DNA of 64,000 nt from Planctomycetaceae bacterium (GTDB taxonomy: Bacteria; Planctomycetota; Planctomycetia; Pirellulales; Pirellulaceae). The stretch covers positions 1 through 64,000 of the forward strand of contig JAIYDN010000069.1 in assembly GCA_027487485.1 (NCBI GenBank), read 5' to 3'. Positions 9,337 to 17,551 of the stretch are shown one piece after another. The position numbers and the translations under genes were made by a program. Within the stretch, counting starts at the first letter, position 1; every line of letters begins with the position of its first letter. The notes beneath the pieces were generated by a model, which worked only from the letters and a program-made list of their open reading frames with translations, had not been told where the DNA came from and ran no database searches.

Positions 9337-10506
9337 ATGTCTATTTGTTTGTTTGGTTTGATGGCGTTATCTTTCGTCGCCGACGGCATATCGTCGGAGT
9401 TTATTCCTTCTGGCATCACCAGACGAACGGGGGGGTATCGCCCCATGCGGGCTGAAATGGATCAAGAATTGGATGTGATCAAAAAGCAGCCCGAAGGATT
9501 GGTTGCCCCCAAAGCCGGATGGATTGAAATCAATGATAAAAAATGGGCGTTCATCCTCGACGAGCCTGAAGATGCTGAGGCCCGATTGTTTATTGATACC
9601 AATGGCGATTTGGATCTGACCAATGACCCTGCAACCAAATGGGATTCGAAAGAAGTAGGCGAATTCGTACAGTTTATGGGCGAAGGCGAAGTCGACCTAG
9701 GTTCAAACCGAATCGGAAAACTAGGTATGTATCGATTCGATCCCAAAGATCCACGTCGTGCTCAGCTCAAAAACACATTGATGTTCTATATGGACTATGG
9801 ATTCGAATACACGATTCCACTCGATGGCTCCAAATTCACTTGCAGTGTCGCTGGCCAGATTTCCGAGAAGCAATCGCTTTGGATCGATCGCGACCAGAAC
9901 AAAAGGCCAAGCCAACGTTTTGAAATGGCCAAAGTTGGCGAACCGTTCAACTTTACGGGCACTACCTATCTGCTGAGCGTCAAGGATGGTGAGTTAGCAT
10001 TGGAGCAAGCAAAGGAAGCGATCGAGATGCAACCGATGCCACCGAATTTGGAAATCGGTCAACCAAGCCTGACCTTCGTTGCGAAGACCATGGACGGCGA
10101 AGAAGTAAGCTTCCCCAAGAGCTACGCGGGCAAAGTTGTCATGTTGGATTTTTGGGCCACTTGGTGCGGACCCTGCATTGGAGAAATCCCAAACATGAAG
10201 CAGGCTTACGCCGATTGGCATGACAAAGGTTTCGAGATCCTTGGCGTTAGCTTTGACGACGAAGGAATGGAAGACAAGCTAAAAGAGTTTTTGGCCGAAA
10301 AAGAACTGCCTTGGCCACAAATCTACGAAGGCAAGGGCTGGGACGTTAGCATCGGACAACAGCATGACGTCAGCGGAATCCCATTCGTTTTGCTAGTCGA
10401 CGGTGACTCTGGAAAAATTCTTGCAAACGCAGCCCAATTGCGAGGAGAGAAGCTATCCGAGTTTATCGGCAAAGCCCTCGAAGAAAAGTCCGCAGCGTCC
10501 AAGTAG
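9337..10506 (+). CDS. Secreted TlpA-like thioredoxin-fold protein with an extra N-terminal domain
   Basis: 389 residues from ATG 9337; GTG 9331 is an equally possible start (GGGAG lies at 9322-9326). The first 18 residues form a signal peptide (MSICLFGLMALSFVADG). About 230 residues of unassigned sequence follow, including a calcium-loop-like LFIDTNGDLDLTNDP. The C-terminal 140 residues are a TlpA/ResA-type thioredoxin domain: FWATWCGPC with the two redox cysteines at codons 10165 and 10174, and the cis-Pro region GIPFVLLVDGD. TlpA-like proteins reduce disulfides outside the cytoplasm, often for cytochrome maturation. It stands alone between two repeat-rich gaps. The role of the N-terminal part is unknown. 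Confidence 0.85.
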   Translation: MSICLFGLMALSFVADGISSEFIPSGITRRTGGYRPMRAEMDQELDVIKKQPEGLVAPKAGWIEINDKKWAFILDEPEDAEARLFIDTNGDLDLTNDPATKWDSKEVGEFVQFMGEGEVDLGSNRIGKLGMYRFDPKDPRRAQLKNTLMFYMDYGFEYTIPLDGSKFTCSVAGQISEKQSLWIDRDQNKRPSQRFEMAKVGEPFNFTGTTYLLSVKDGELALEQAKEAIEMQPMPPNLEIGQPSLTFVAKTMDGEEVSFPKSYAGKVVMLDFWATWCGPCIGEIPNMKQAYADWHDKGFEILGVSFDDEGMEDKLKEFLAEKELPWPQIYEGKGWDVSIGQQHDVSGIPFVLLVDGDSGKILANAAQLRGEKLSEFIGKALEEKSAASK

Positions 10507-10565
10507 CTGTAGCTTACATATAGCGTACGGTGTGCGGTGGGCGGTCACCGTCGACCAAAGTCAAA

Positions 10566-10649
10566 GTAGTAGGCACGTTCCATTTGCCGTTCACCCGGAA
10601 TTCTAGCAAAAGCAGGATTGCGGTCGGCACGGCGGAGCGTGCCTGCTGC
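10566..10649. repeat. Inverted repeat with GGCACG-containing arms
   Basis: The left arm at 10566-10589 (GTAGTAGGCACGTTCC and onward) pairs with the right arm at 10626-10649 (GGAGCGTGCCTGCTGC at its end), with transitions at several positions. An inner pair AGCAAAAGCAG and CTGCTTTTG partly overlaps the right arm. The form resembles a dispersed intergenic palindrome. Confidence 0.6.
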
Positions 10650-10788
10650 TTTTGTCGGGGGTAGCGTCGCAGTGGGTGGCACCGTTGGATGTCGAGTGGG
10701 CGATTTAGCTATCAATCTAAGGCCAGTCGGCGGGGTAAGCTGGGGTGCGCTGGTGTTCTGGGCGACTTGGGGTGTCCAGCGTATACGG

Positions 10789-10870
10789 ATGGCTTAGGAT
10801 AAAAACAATTGCGACACCGATTGGCCGATACCGATGTTTCGACCAAGGTCCAGCGTGGCTCCTAAGCCAT
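10789..10870. repeat. Perfect 11-bp inverted repeat upstream of the acetyltransferase gene
   Basis: ATGGCTTAGGA (10789-10799) and TCCTAAGCCAT (10860-10870) are exact reverse complements separated by 60 bp. The element ends about 70 bp before the acetyltransferase start, so it could fold in the leader RNA, but no T-tract or known riboswitch core is visible. Confidence 0.5.
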
Positions 10871-10942
10871 GCATGGAACTGGGCTCATTGAGTTCCACAT
10901 TGATTCGCGGCCAGATCCACAACCACCAGCCGATGTAAATTT

Positions 10943-11920
10943 ATGGCATCCGATTTTCGACTGAAGGAGCAACTCCCGCGGCTTACGGACGCTATCGTAG
11001 CCACGTACAACGCTCGTGACCGTATCAATCACTTGGGACACTGCCCGCTTCCAAAATATGAAGTCATCGTCCAGATTCTGGAGGACTTCAAGGACCTTCT
11101 GTACCCTGGATTTCGACGTCGCGAAGGTTTGCATGCCGGAAACGTCACCTACCACGTCGGAAACTTGGTGGATTCGCTGCACGACAAAATGACGACTCAG
11201 ATCGCTCGGGCTCTGTTGCACGCCGACCGTGTCGAGGGAAAAGCTAGCAATACTAATCCTTGCGATAACGCCATTGACTACGAAGCCAAGGGACAAGCCA
11301 TTGCCATCGCCATGCTGGAACGCATCCCGGCCCTTCGTGCCATTCTTGCCAAAGACGTCGAAGCAGCCTACGACGGCGACCCCAGCGTATCCAACCGAGA
11401 CGAAATCATCTTTTGTTTTCCCGGGCTGGAAGCGATTACCATCTATCGAATTGCACACGAATTGGTTCACTTCGCGGTTCCGTTCATTCCCCGCATGATG
11501 ACCGAATGGGCACACAAGCAAACCGGTATCGATATACATCCAGGAGCCACCATTGGTGAATCCTTCTTTATCGATCACGGCACAGGTGTGGTCATCGGTG
11601 AGACATGCGACATCGGGGAACATGTCAAGATTTATCAAGGAGTGACCCTTGGGGCCCTTAGCTTCGCCACGGATTCCGACGGACAATTGATTCGCGGTGC
11701 CAAGCGGCATCCGACGATCGAAGACCGAGTTGTTATCTACGCGAATGCGACCATCTTAGGTGGTCGCACTATCGTCGGGCATGACAGCGTGATCGGATCG
11801 AGCGTTTGGGTTACCAGCAGCGTCGTTCCTCATTCGACGGTTGTTCTCGAAAAGCCAAAGCTTCGCATTCGCAACGATCAGGCGAACGAATTGACACAAG
11901 ACACAAACTATCAAATCTAA
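10943..11920 (+). CDS. cysE: Serine O-acetyltransferase (CysE/EpsC type)
   Basis: 325 residues. It transfers acetyl from acetyl-CoA to serine, the committed step before cysteine synthase. The N-terminal 170 residues are helical as in serine acetyltransferases, and the C-terminal half is a left-handed beta-helix of hexapeptide repeats: [20 protein letters not shown], then [20 protein letters not shown] and [20 protein letters not shown]. The DIHP histidine and the HGTG stretch correspond to the active-site region. It is longer at the N-terminus than E. coli CysE, as in EpsC-like proteins. The next gene begins 14 bp downstream, but no cysteine synthase gene is adjacent. Confidence 0.92.
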   Translation: MASDFRLKEQLPRLTDAIVATYNARDRINHLGHCPLPKYEVIVQILEDFKDLLYPGFRRREGLHAGNVTYHVGNLVDSLHDKMTTQIARALLHADRVEGKASNTNPCDNAIDYEAKGQAIAIAMLERIPALRAILAKDVEAAYDGDPSVSNRDEIIFCFPGLEAITIYRIAHELVHFAVPFIPRMMTEWAHKQTGIDIHPGATIGESFFIDHGTGVVIGETCDIGEHVKIYQGVTLGALSFATDSDGQLIRGAKRHPTIEDRVVIYANATILGGRTIVGHDSVIGSSVWVTSSVVPHSTVVLEKPKLRIRNDQANELTQDTNYQI

Positions 11921-11934
11921 GGCAATCGACGCAA

Positions 11935-13206
11935 TTGAACTCGCACGACGATGCAAACGATGTTGTGATCACCGGATACGGTCTCATCAGTCCGCTCGGC
12001 CATTCGCCTGAACCTTTCTATCAAGGCCTAGCGGAGAATCGGTCGGCAGTATCGTGGATTGATCCGTTGGAAGGCGTGGATGGCCAGCGTTGGACGGGCG
12101 CTTTGATTCGTGACTTCGACCCGAAACTTCACGTGCAGCCTCGTAAAACGATCAAGGTCATGTGCCGCGAAATCCAGTTGGCTTTCGCTGCCTCCATGCA
12201 AGCTTGCAAGATGGCAAACCTATCCGCTGGAATCGTGGAGCCGGACCGATTGGGCACGGTCTTCACCGGCGAGATCATCATGAGCGACATTGAAGACATG
12301 CTTGAGACCGTTCAGCTTTGTTCCAAAGATGCCATCATGAATCTTTCGCTTTGGGGCTCGACGGCCATGGACCAGATCCATCCCCTTTGGATGCTGAAGT
12401 CGCTGCCCAACATGGCTGCCTGCCACGTTGGAATCGCGTTAGATGCTCGCGGGCCCAACAATACCATCACGACCGAGAACACAAGCGGTTTGGTCGCGAC
12501 CATGGAAGCCATGAATGTCATACGCCGCGGAAAAGCAGACGTGATGATTGTCGGTTCTTCTGCATCGCGAACGTGCTTCTCGCGATTGCTGCAACGGTAC
12601 GAAGAAGACTACTCGCATTCACACCAGGACCCATCAGCGGCTTGCCGGCCTTTTGATGCGGGGCGCGCTGGAGCCGTTCCAGCGGAGAGCTCCGCGAGCA
12701 TTGTTCTGGAACGCAGGTCGCACGCTGTGGCCCGCAACGCCACGATTGTTGGAACGATTGATGCCTTTGCTAACGTTTTCTGCGGAGCCCCCAAGCGTTG
12801 GGCGGGAGCTCAGCAAGCCACCGAAAATGCCATTCAGACGATCCTGGGTCGAAGTGATCTGTCCGTGAAATCCATCGACCACGTCAATTCCGCGGCCAAT
12901 GGGAGCATCGCCTTGGATTCGGCTCAATCGCATGGAATTCGCAACACACTTGGTCAAGTTCCTGTGGTCTCCTACCAAGGCGCCATCGGGGATTCGATCA
13001 GCGGCTCCGGCATCATCGAATTGATCGCATCCTTGATAGGCATGCAACAAGGCCACATCGCGCCCACGGTCAATCATGAACGAACCGCAGAGGACTGCCC
13101 GATTGAGGTCATTTCAGGTCGTGCGAAGCCAAGAACAGCTTCGCATTTCCTGAAGCTTTCGAATACTCCACACGGTCATTGTGCGGCTGTGTTGGTTCGG
13201 TGCTGA
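11935..13206 (+). CDS. Ketosynthase-fold protein lacking the catalytic residues (chain-length-factor-like)
   Basis: 423 residues from TTG 11935, which sits 14 bp after cysE and gives FabF-like length. The fold is clearly that of beta-ketoacyl-ACP synthases: VVITGYGLISPLG at the N-terminus, then GPNNTITTENTSG, ADVMIVGSSA, and VVSYQGAIGDSISGSGIIEL. Compared with FabF, the nucleophilic Cys is Asn182, the first His is Ala320, the Lys of the KS-TGH motif is Gln348 and the second His is Asp353. The C-terminal gating motif (FGFGG) is also absent. It therefore should not condense acyl chains. Such dead subunits are known as chain-length factors that pair with an active ketosynthase. No partner ketosynthase or ACP gene is in the window. 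Confidence 0.8.
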   Translation: MNSHDDANDVVITGYGLISPLGHSPEPFYQGLAENRSAVSWIDPLEGVDGQRWTGALIRDFDPKLHVQPRKTIKVMCREIQLAFAASMQACKMANLSAGIVEPDRLGTVFTGEIIMSDIEDMLETVQLCSKDAIMNLSLWGSTAMDQIHPLWMLKSLPNMAACHVGIALDARGPNNTITTENTSGLVATMEAMNVIRRGKADVMIVGSSASRTCFSRLLQRYEEDYSHSHQDPSAACRPFDAGRAGAVPAESSASIVLERRSHAVARNATIVGTIDAFANVFCGAPKRWAGAQQATENAIQTILGRSDLSVKSIDHVNSAANGSIALDSAQSHGIRNTLGQVPVVSYQGAIGDSISGSGIIELIASLIGMQQGHIAPTVNHERTAEDCPIEVISGRAKPRTASHFLKLSNTPHGHCAAVLVRC

Positions 13207-13249
13207 AAAGCTTCCGGTGTTAAGCACATCGCCATATTCTGCCTTTCAC

Positions 13250-13395
13250 AACCCGAAGCGTAACGGCTCGTTGCTTTGGTGAAGTCGTTATTGGGTAAGG
13301 GCGGTACGACGGACTTCCAAGTCCGTCCATGTGGAATTCGACGGACTAGGAAGTCCGTCGTACCATTAAATCAACAGCCCGTTACGCTTCGGGTT
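13250..13395. repeat. Nested palindromic element with perfect 17-bp outer arms
   Basis: Outer arms AACCCGAAGCGTAACGG (13250-13266) and CCGTTACGCTTCGGGTT (13379-13395) are exact reverse complements. Inside them, GGTACGACGGACTTCC (13303-13318) and GGAAGTCCGTCGTACC (13349-13364) form a second exact 16-bp pair, and ACGGACTTCCAAGTCCGT is itself a hairpin. The whole reads as a fold-back element placed inside another, between convergent genes. Confidence 0.8.
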
Positions 13396-13436
13396 ACTAA
13401 AGAGCCAAATTGCGCAACTTCAAAGGGCGCTGGCCA

Positions 13437-13488
13437 CGACCACGTAGCTAGCGCAATGAAACTCAACGCGGCTAGCGCCAGCGGCTCA
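13437..13488 (+). repeat. Dispersed repeat, copy A (GGCTAGCGCCAGCGGCTCA family)
   Basis: It begins with CGACCACGTA and ends with TGAAACTCAACGCGGCTAGC then GCCAGCGGCTCA. The reverse complement of the same sequence, apart from a short variable middle, is at 52762-52813. A shorter related piece lies near 34637-34655. Confidence 0.7.
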
Positions 13489-13559
13489 GTAAAGCGCGTA
13501 CATGACGCTAATCTATTGGTCCCTGCAACCCAATCAATAGCCAATGGCGTATCAGCCGC

Positions 13560-14900
13560 TTAGCTCTCTTGCGTCAAACCGGTTAATGTTCCCGACGCGT
13601 CGGAGAAGGTATCCGTCTCCACTCCCATCTTTTGTGCCAGGGTCAAATGGACGTTCGCAAGTGGCGGGTGTTTATCCACCTCGAATGCCAAGTGTTGCCC
13701 ATGCCGCAATCCTAGCTTGCTTCCTCCCGCAACAAGCAAAGGCAGGTTCTTCGGTGAATGATCACCCCCTTCGCCCGAGTTCATTCCGGATCCGAACAGA
13801 ACCATCGTGTTGTCGAGCATACGCTGCTGGCCATCCTGCGTTGACTTCAGAAAGGTCAGGAACCGATTGAGCTTACTCAAATGAAAGCGATCGATTTGAG
13901 CAAGTCGATTCAGCATACCATCGTCGCCACCGTGATGAGACAGTTCGTGGTGATTCTCTCCTCCACCACCAAACCCGCCTGCTTCTCGAGACCATTCAAA
14001 CGTAATGATTCGCGTAGCATCGGTTACAAACGTCAGATAACACAGCTCCAGCATGACATCGATCCAAGCCGGTCGATCGTGCGCATCGATTGGTTTCGAA
14101 TCCAGTTGCAGCCCCTTCGCATTGATCTCAGGTTTCGGCACATCGATCCAAGATTCCAGTCGCAGGACTCGTGCCTCGGTTTGCCGAACACTTTCCATGT
14201 ACTCTTCCACTTTTTTTTGATCCTGGCGACCAAGCATGCGATCCAATCGTTTGGCGTCTTGAAGAACACTATCCAAGATGGACTTCTTATCTGCATAAGT
14301 CTTCAGAAGTGTTTCGCGTCCCTCTGCTGAATCCGAAACAAAAAGTCGTTCAAACAATCGGCGGGGTGAATTCTCCGCAGGCATCGGGGTTCCGTTGCGA
14401 TTGAAGCTCAGCGTATGCGAATGGCCAGCTCCACCGGTACCTGACATGTCGGACAACTGAAGCGATGCAAACCGAGTTTCCTTTTCGTGAGCCTTGGCGA
14501 TGACTTGATCGATCGACTCGGAGTTCGTGTATTCTGCGCCAGGCACTCGACCAAGATCCGCACCGGTCAGCCATGTATCGGCACCACTGTGACCACCTTT
14601 GCAAGCCGGGTGTCCTAGCCCGGTCAAAACCGTGAAGTCATCGCGATGTTCTTTCAAAACTTCCAGTGTCGGAGAAAGCGTGTAGCCTGCCCCGTTATCT
14701 TTGGGGGCCCACTGCTTAATATTGACCCCGTTGGGAATGTAACAGCAAATCAATCGCGGAGTCGTTCGAAGTGTCTTCGACACAGGTTGGTAGGTGCTGT
14801 CCGCGGCAAAAATCGGGTTCGACATCGCTTCGAGCAAGGGCAGTCCCAATGCAATTCCAGCCCCTTGTAACAAACTTCTTCGATGGATGGTTCGGTTCAT
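13560..14900 (-). CDS. DUF1552 family protein with Tat-type signal
   Basis: 446 residues. The N-terminus MNRTIHRRSLLQGAGIALGL carries a twin-arginine-like motif and a hydrophobic stretch, so export is expected. The rest (RLICCYIPNGVNIKQWAPK, GLGHPACKGGHSGADTWLTG, FGSGMNSGEGGDHSPKNLPL) is typical of DUF1552, a family abundant in planctomycetes, usually encoded next to DUF1592-type cytochrome proteins; its biochemical role is unknown. The ATG overlaps the stop of the DUF1592 gene by 4 bp (14897-14900), a sign of translational coupling. Confidence 0.9.
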   Translation of the reverse strand: MNRTIHRRSLLQGAGIALGLPLLEAMSNPIFAADSTYQPVSKTLRTTPRLICCYIPNGVNIKQWAPKDNGAGYTLSPTLEVLKEHRDDFTVLTGLGHPACKGGHSGADTWLTGADLGRVPGAEYTNSESIDQVIAKAHEKETRFASLQLSDMSGTGGAGHSHTLSFNRNGTPMPAENSPRRLFERLFVSDSAEGRETLLKTYADKKSILDSVLQDAKRLDRMLGRQDQKKVEEYMESVRQTEARVLRLESWIDVPKPEINAKGLQLDSKPIDAHDRPAWIDVMLELCYLTFVTDATRIITFEWSREAGGFGGGGENHHELSHHGGDDGMLNRLAQIDRFHLSKLNRFLTFLKSTQDGQQRMLDNTMVLFGSGMNSGEGGDHSPKNLPLLVAGGSKLGLRHGQHLAFEVDKHPPLANVHLTLAQKMGVETDTFSDASGTLTGLTQES

Positions 14901-17539
14901 TTGGTGCTCTTGGGAGGCGTCTTGGTCTTGAGACTGGGCTCAGCAACTTCACTAGAATATTTAGTAAACAATGGACTTAACGCAATCGACTTCAATAAAG
15001 TCCTCATTTTAAAGTCATCTTGGCTCAGATTTTGAATCGCAGCGTCTACATAAGGTCGATCCTCCATGGTCAGCTCTCGACCGATCGCATAAGTAAATAG
15101 CTTTTCCGCAAAGCAGCGGACGAACAGATCCTGTCGCTCCAACATGGCCTTCTGAAGCGAACCGACCCCGTCCAATGCGGTTCCATCGGGCATTTGGCTT
15201 CGAGCATCAATGATGGGATCATCTTGTCCGATCCGGCCATTGTATCCAAAGCCTTCGCGGTCGCGCCATTGACCTGCCGCATTGAAGTTCTCGAGCGCGA
15301 AGCCAAGAGGATCGATCTTGTTATGGCATCGAGCACACTGAGGCAATTGCCGATGGATCTCCAATCGCTTTCGAACCGTTGCTTTGTCGATTCCAGGCAC
15401 CTTGGGAGCAATATCGCCCACGTTATCTACCGGCAAGCCTGGATCGGTGCCCAGTAGATTTTTTAAGATCCAGGTCCCGCGTTTTACGGGGGACGTTCGA
15501 GTTCCGTTGGAGGTCGTTGTCAGTATGGATGCTTGAGTTACAACACCACCGCGTTGTATTCCTTCGGGCTTCACCACTTTGCGAAAGTGATCTCCGCGAA
15601 CCCCATCGATGCTGTAATGGCGAGCCATTCGCTCGTTGATCACGAGAAAGTCGGAGGCAATCAGATTCAGCAAGCTATGATCCTGATGAAGGATCTCTGC
15701 AAAAAAGGCTTTGGATTCACCCACCATGGATGATTCCAAATGGCGATCGTAGTCCGGATAAAGATCGGTCGCTGGTGGATTCGCCCCTACGTCTTGCAAA
15801 CCTAGCCATTGGCTTGCAAAGAGATCCACCAAAGCATCCGAACGAGGATCCGCAAGCATCCGATCGATTTGTTTCGAAATGGTGGTTCGGTTTCGAAGCT
15901 TCTTTTCGCGAGCCAAATCAAGCAGCTCTTGATCGGGCATCGTCCCCCAAAGAAAGTAAGACAACCGCGATGCGTATTGTTCATCGTCTACATAACTCGA
16001 AGGAGCATCGGCTTGTGGCTTTGAAGGCGCCTGCTTGGAAATGGGTTCTGGCAAATACAGAAAATGGGGGGAGGAAAGGATCGCGATCAAGGGCTTTCGA
16101 ATGGCGGTTAGAAAGCCCGATTCTTCCGCTAGCGATAAATCAAAGAGCTTTGCCTTCTCCAGAACTTCGTCCTCGGACACCGTTCGACGGTAAGCCCGTT
16201 GCATGAAATCACCAACGACCGCTTTCGCTCGCTTAGTCACATCACGAATTTTCTCGTGCTCGGATGTCACGATCGTTCGATGGCTACTGGGTGGCCAAGC
16301 GTCGTACACAGGACCTTCAATTTCCATCCAGTCGACCAAAAGAGTAGGTCGAGCGAACGCATCATTCCCTTGGAACCAGAAGTTTTCCAAATGCTTGGGG
16401 ATGTTGTATGCATAGGCGACGGTCATGCCTAGGGATTGATCTTCGATCCAGGCCGAGAACTCATACACCTTCGGGTTATCCAACCCAGAGTCGATATCGA
16501 TTTCGGCAAGCGTCGAAGGTTGGCCATCGCGATCGAGAATCAGCTTGGCTCGCGGTGGCCCATAGGAATAGGCAGGATGCGATGCGATGTGATCTAAAAT
16601 GGACTGATGTTCTTCGTCGATGTACTTTGCACCATTTGGATTTTCCCGAACACGTTCCTCACGTCGGACGGCAAGGATCTTTTTGGTCGACTCTAGAACT
16701 TCGGCTCGCGAGGGAACGGTTCCGGCAGCCCGAAAACGGATCCGATATCGACCCGGCGTTGGTACTCGAAAATCGCGCACGTTGAGGTTCTTGTCCCACG
16801 ATTCATGATGTATCACCTTCCACCCATCCTGGACTGGATTGTTCCCACCGTTGACGATCGGATTATGCTTGTCGACTCGCACACGATGCCCATCGTCGTT
16901 CCCCTCATCGATTTCAAATCGCCAGCGGATCGGTTCGGGTTGCTTACCTTCTACCAAGGCCAAGTCGATCGCTCGAGCCGCCGCTTCGATGTAGAGCTCC
17001 ATGTGCAGGGGAGACAGAGACAGTGCGGCTGCATTGTTCGTAAAGCCACCTGCGGGTGGATCCATAGGAAACTCGGACACATCAAGCTCTACGTTCAGCA
17101 AGCTTCGAAGAGTGCGCTGGTATTGGTCTTTGGTTAAGCGGCGTACGGGTGTCGCACGCGACTTCTCACGCAGGCCAGACGAAGCAGCCTTAGCGATAAT
17201 CCAATCGATGACTTCCGAGGACTCCTGTACTGAAGGTTGACTGGAATCATCGGGAGGCATTTGTTGATTGACAAGGACGCGGTATACCTCTTGCCACTTT
17301 TCGCGATGTTCAATGCGCGTCCATGACTCCACCAGGTCGCTTTCAACGCTCAGGTTGCCTTCTGGTTTCGAGCTGCCGTGGCAATCGGAACAATACTTCT
17401 GTAGGTAAGCTTGGATCTTGGTGAACGGAACAGGATCCGTCGCCTTAACAGGCCGAACGCCGAAGGCACAAGCAAAAATAAATACGAGATACAAAGCGCT
17501 CTGCCGTTTCAGCCAAATTCTTGTGAGGAGAGAATTCAT
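14897..17539 (-). CDS. DUF1592-type secreted cytochrome-c-like protein
   Basis: 880 residues with an N-terminal signal sequence (about 14-33). A c-type haem motif is near residue 50 (YCSDCHGSSKPEGNLS), as in planctomycete cytochrome domains, followed by DUF1587, DUF1592 and related modules. A second CxxCH occurs near the C-terminus (CARCHNKIDPLGFALENFNA, DUF1588) before a final DUF1585-like part (DLFVRCFAEKLFTYAIGREL). These proteins are exported and may move electrons, but no substrate is established. It follows the regulator gene by 12 bp and overlaps the DUF1552 gene by 4 bp, so the three form one operon. Confidence 0.92.
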   Translation of the reverse strand: MNSLLTRIWLKRQSALYLVFIFACAFGVRPVKATDPVPFTKIQAYLQKYCSDCHGSSKPEGNLSVESDLVESWTRIEHREKWQEVYRVLVNQQMPPDDSSQPSVQESSEVIDWIIAKAASSGLREKSRATPVRRLTKDQYQRTLRSLLNVELDVSEFPMDPPAGGFTNNAAALSLSPLHMELYIEAAARAIDLALVEGKQPEPIRWRFEIDEGNDDGHRVRVDKHNPIVNGGNNPVQDGWKVIHHESWDKNLNVRDFRVPTPGRYRIRFRAAGTVPSRAEVLESTKKILAVRREERVRENPNGAKYIDEEHQSILDHIASHPAYSYGPPRAKLILDRDGQPSTLAEIDIDSGLDNPKVYEFSAWIEDQSLGMTVAYAYNIPKHLENFWFQGNDAFARPTLLVDWMEIEGPVYDAWPPSSHRTIVTSEHEKIRDVTKRAKAVVGDFMQRAYRRTVSEDEVLEKAKLFDLSLAEESGFLTAIRKPLIAILSSPHFLYLPEPISKQAPSKPQADAPSSYVDDEQYASRLSYFLWGTMPDQELLDLAREKKLRNRTTISKQIDRMLADPRSDALVDLFASQWLGLQDVGANPPATDLYPDYDRHLESSMVGESKAFFAEILHQDHSLLNLIASDFLVINERMARHYSIDGVRGDHFRKVVKPEGIQRGGVVTQASILTTTSNGTRTSPVKRGTWILKNLLGTDPGLPVDNVGDIAPKVPGIDKATVRKRLEIHRQLPQCARCHNKIDPLGFALENFNAAGQWRDREGFGYNGRIGQDDPIIDARSQMPDGTALDGVGSLQKAMLERQDLFVRCFAEKLFTYAIGRELTMEDRPYVDAAIQNLSQDDFKMRTLLKSIALSPLFTKYSSEVAEPSLKTKTPPKSTK

Positions 17540-17551
17540 GGTACTGTTGCT

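Larger units (their letters stand above)
10507..10942. other. Intergenic gap with two inverted repeats, no gene seen
   Basis: This 436-bp gap between the thioredoxin gene and the acetyltransferase gene holds the inverted repeats at 10566-10649 and 10789-10870. No supported reading frame was found. A minus-strand frame that crosses the acetyltransferase is an antisense shadow. Confidence 0.6.
13207..13559. other. Intergenic gap filled by repeats
   Basis: This 353-bp gap between two convergent genes holds the nested palindrome 13250-13395 and one copy of a dispersed repeat at 13437-13488. An open frame across it (13276-13563) reads through the palindromes and is not credible as a gene. Confidence 0.7.

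Noticed and set aside
10862..11710. A 282-residue minus-strand frame
   Set aside because: It is antisense to cysE, whose family assignment and codon structure are clear.
13276..13563. A 95-residue frame in the gap between convergent genes
   Set aside because: It reads through the nested palindrome and the dispersed repeat and has no similarity to a protein.
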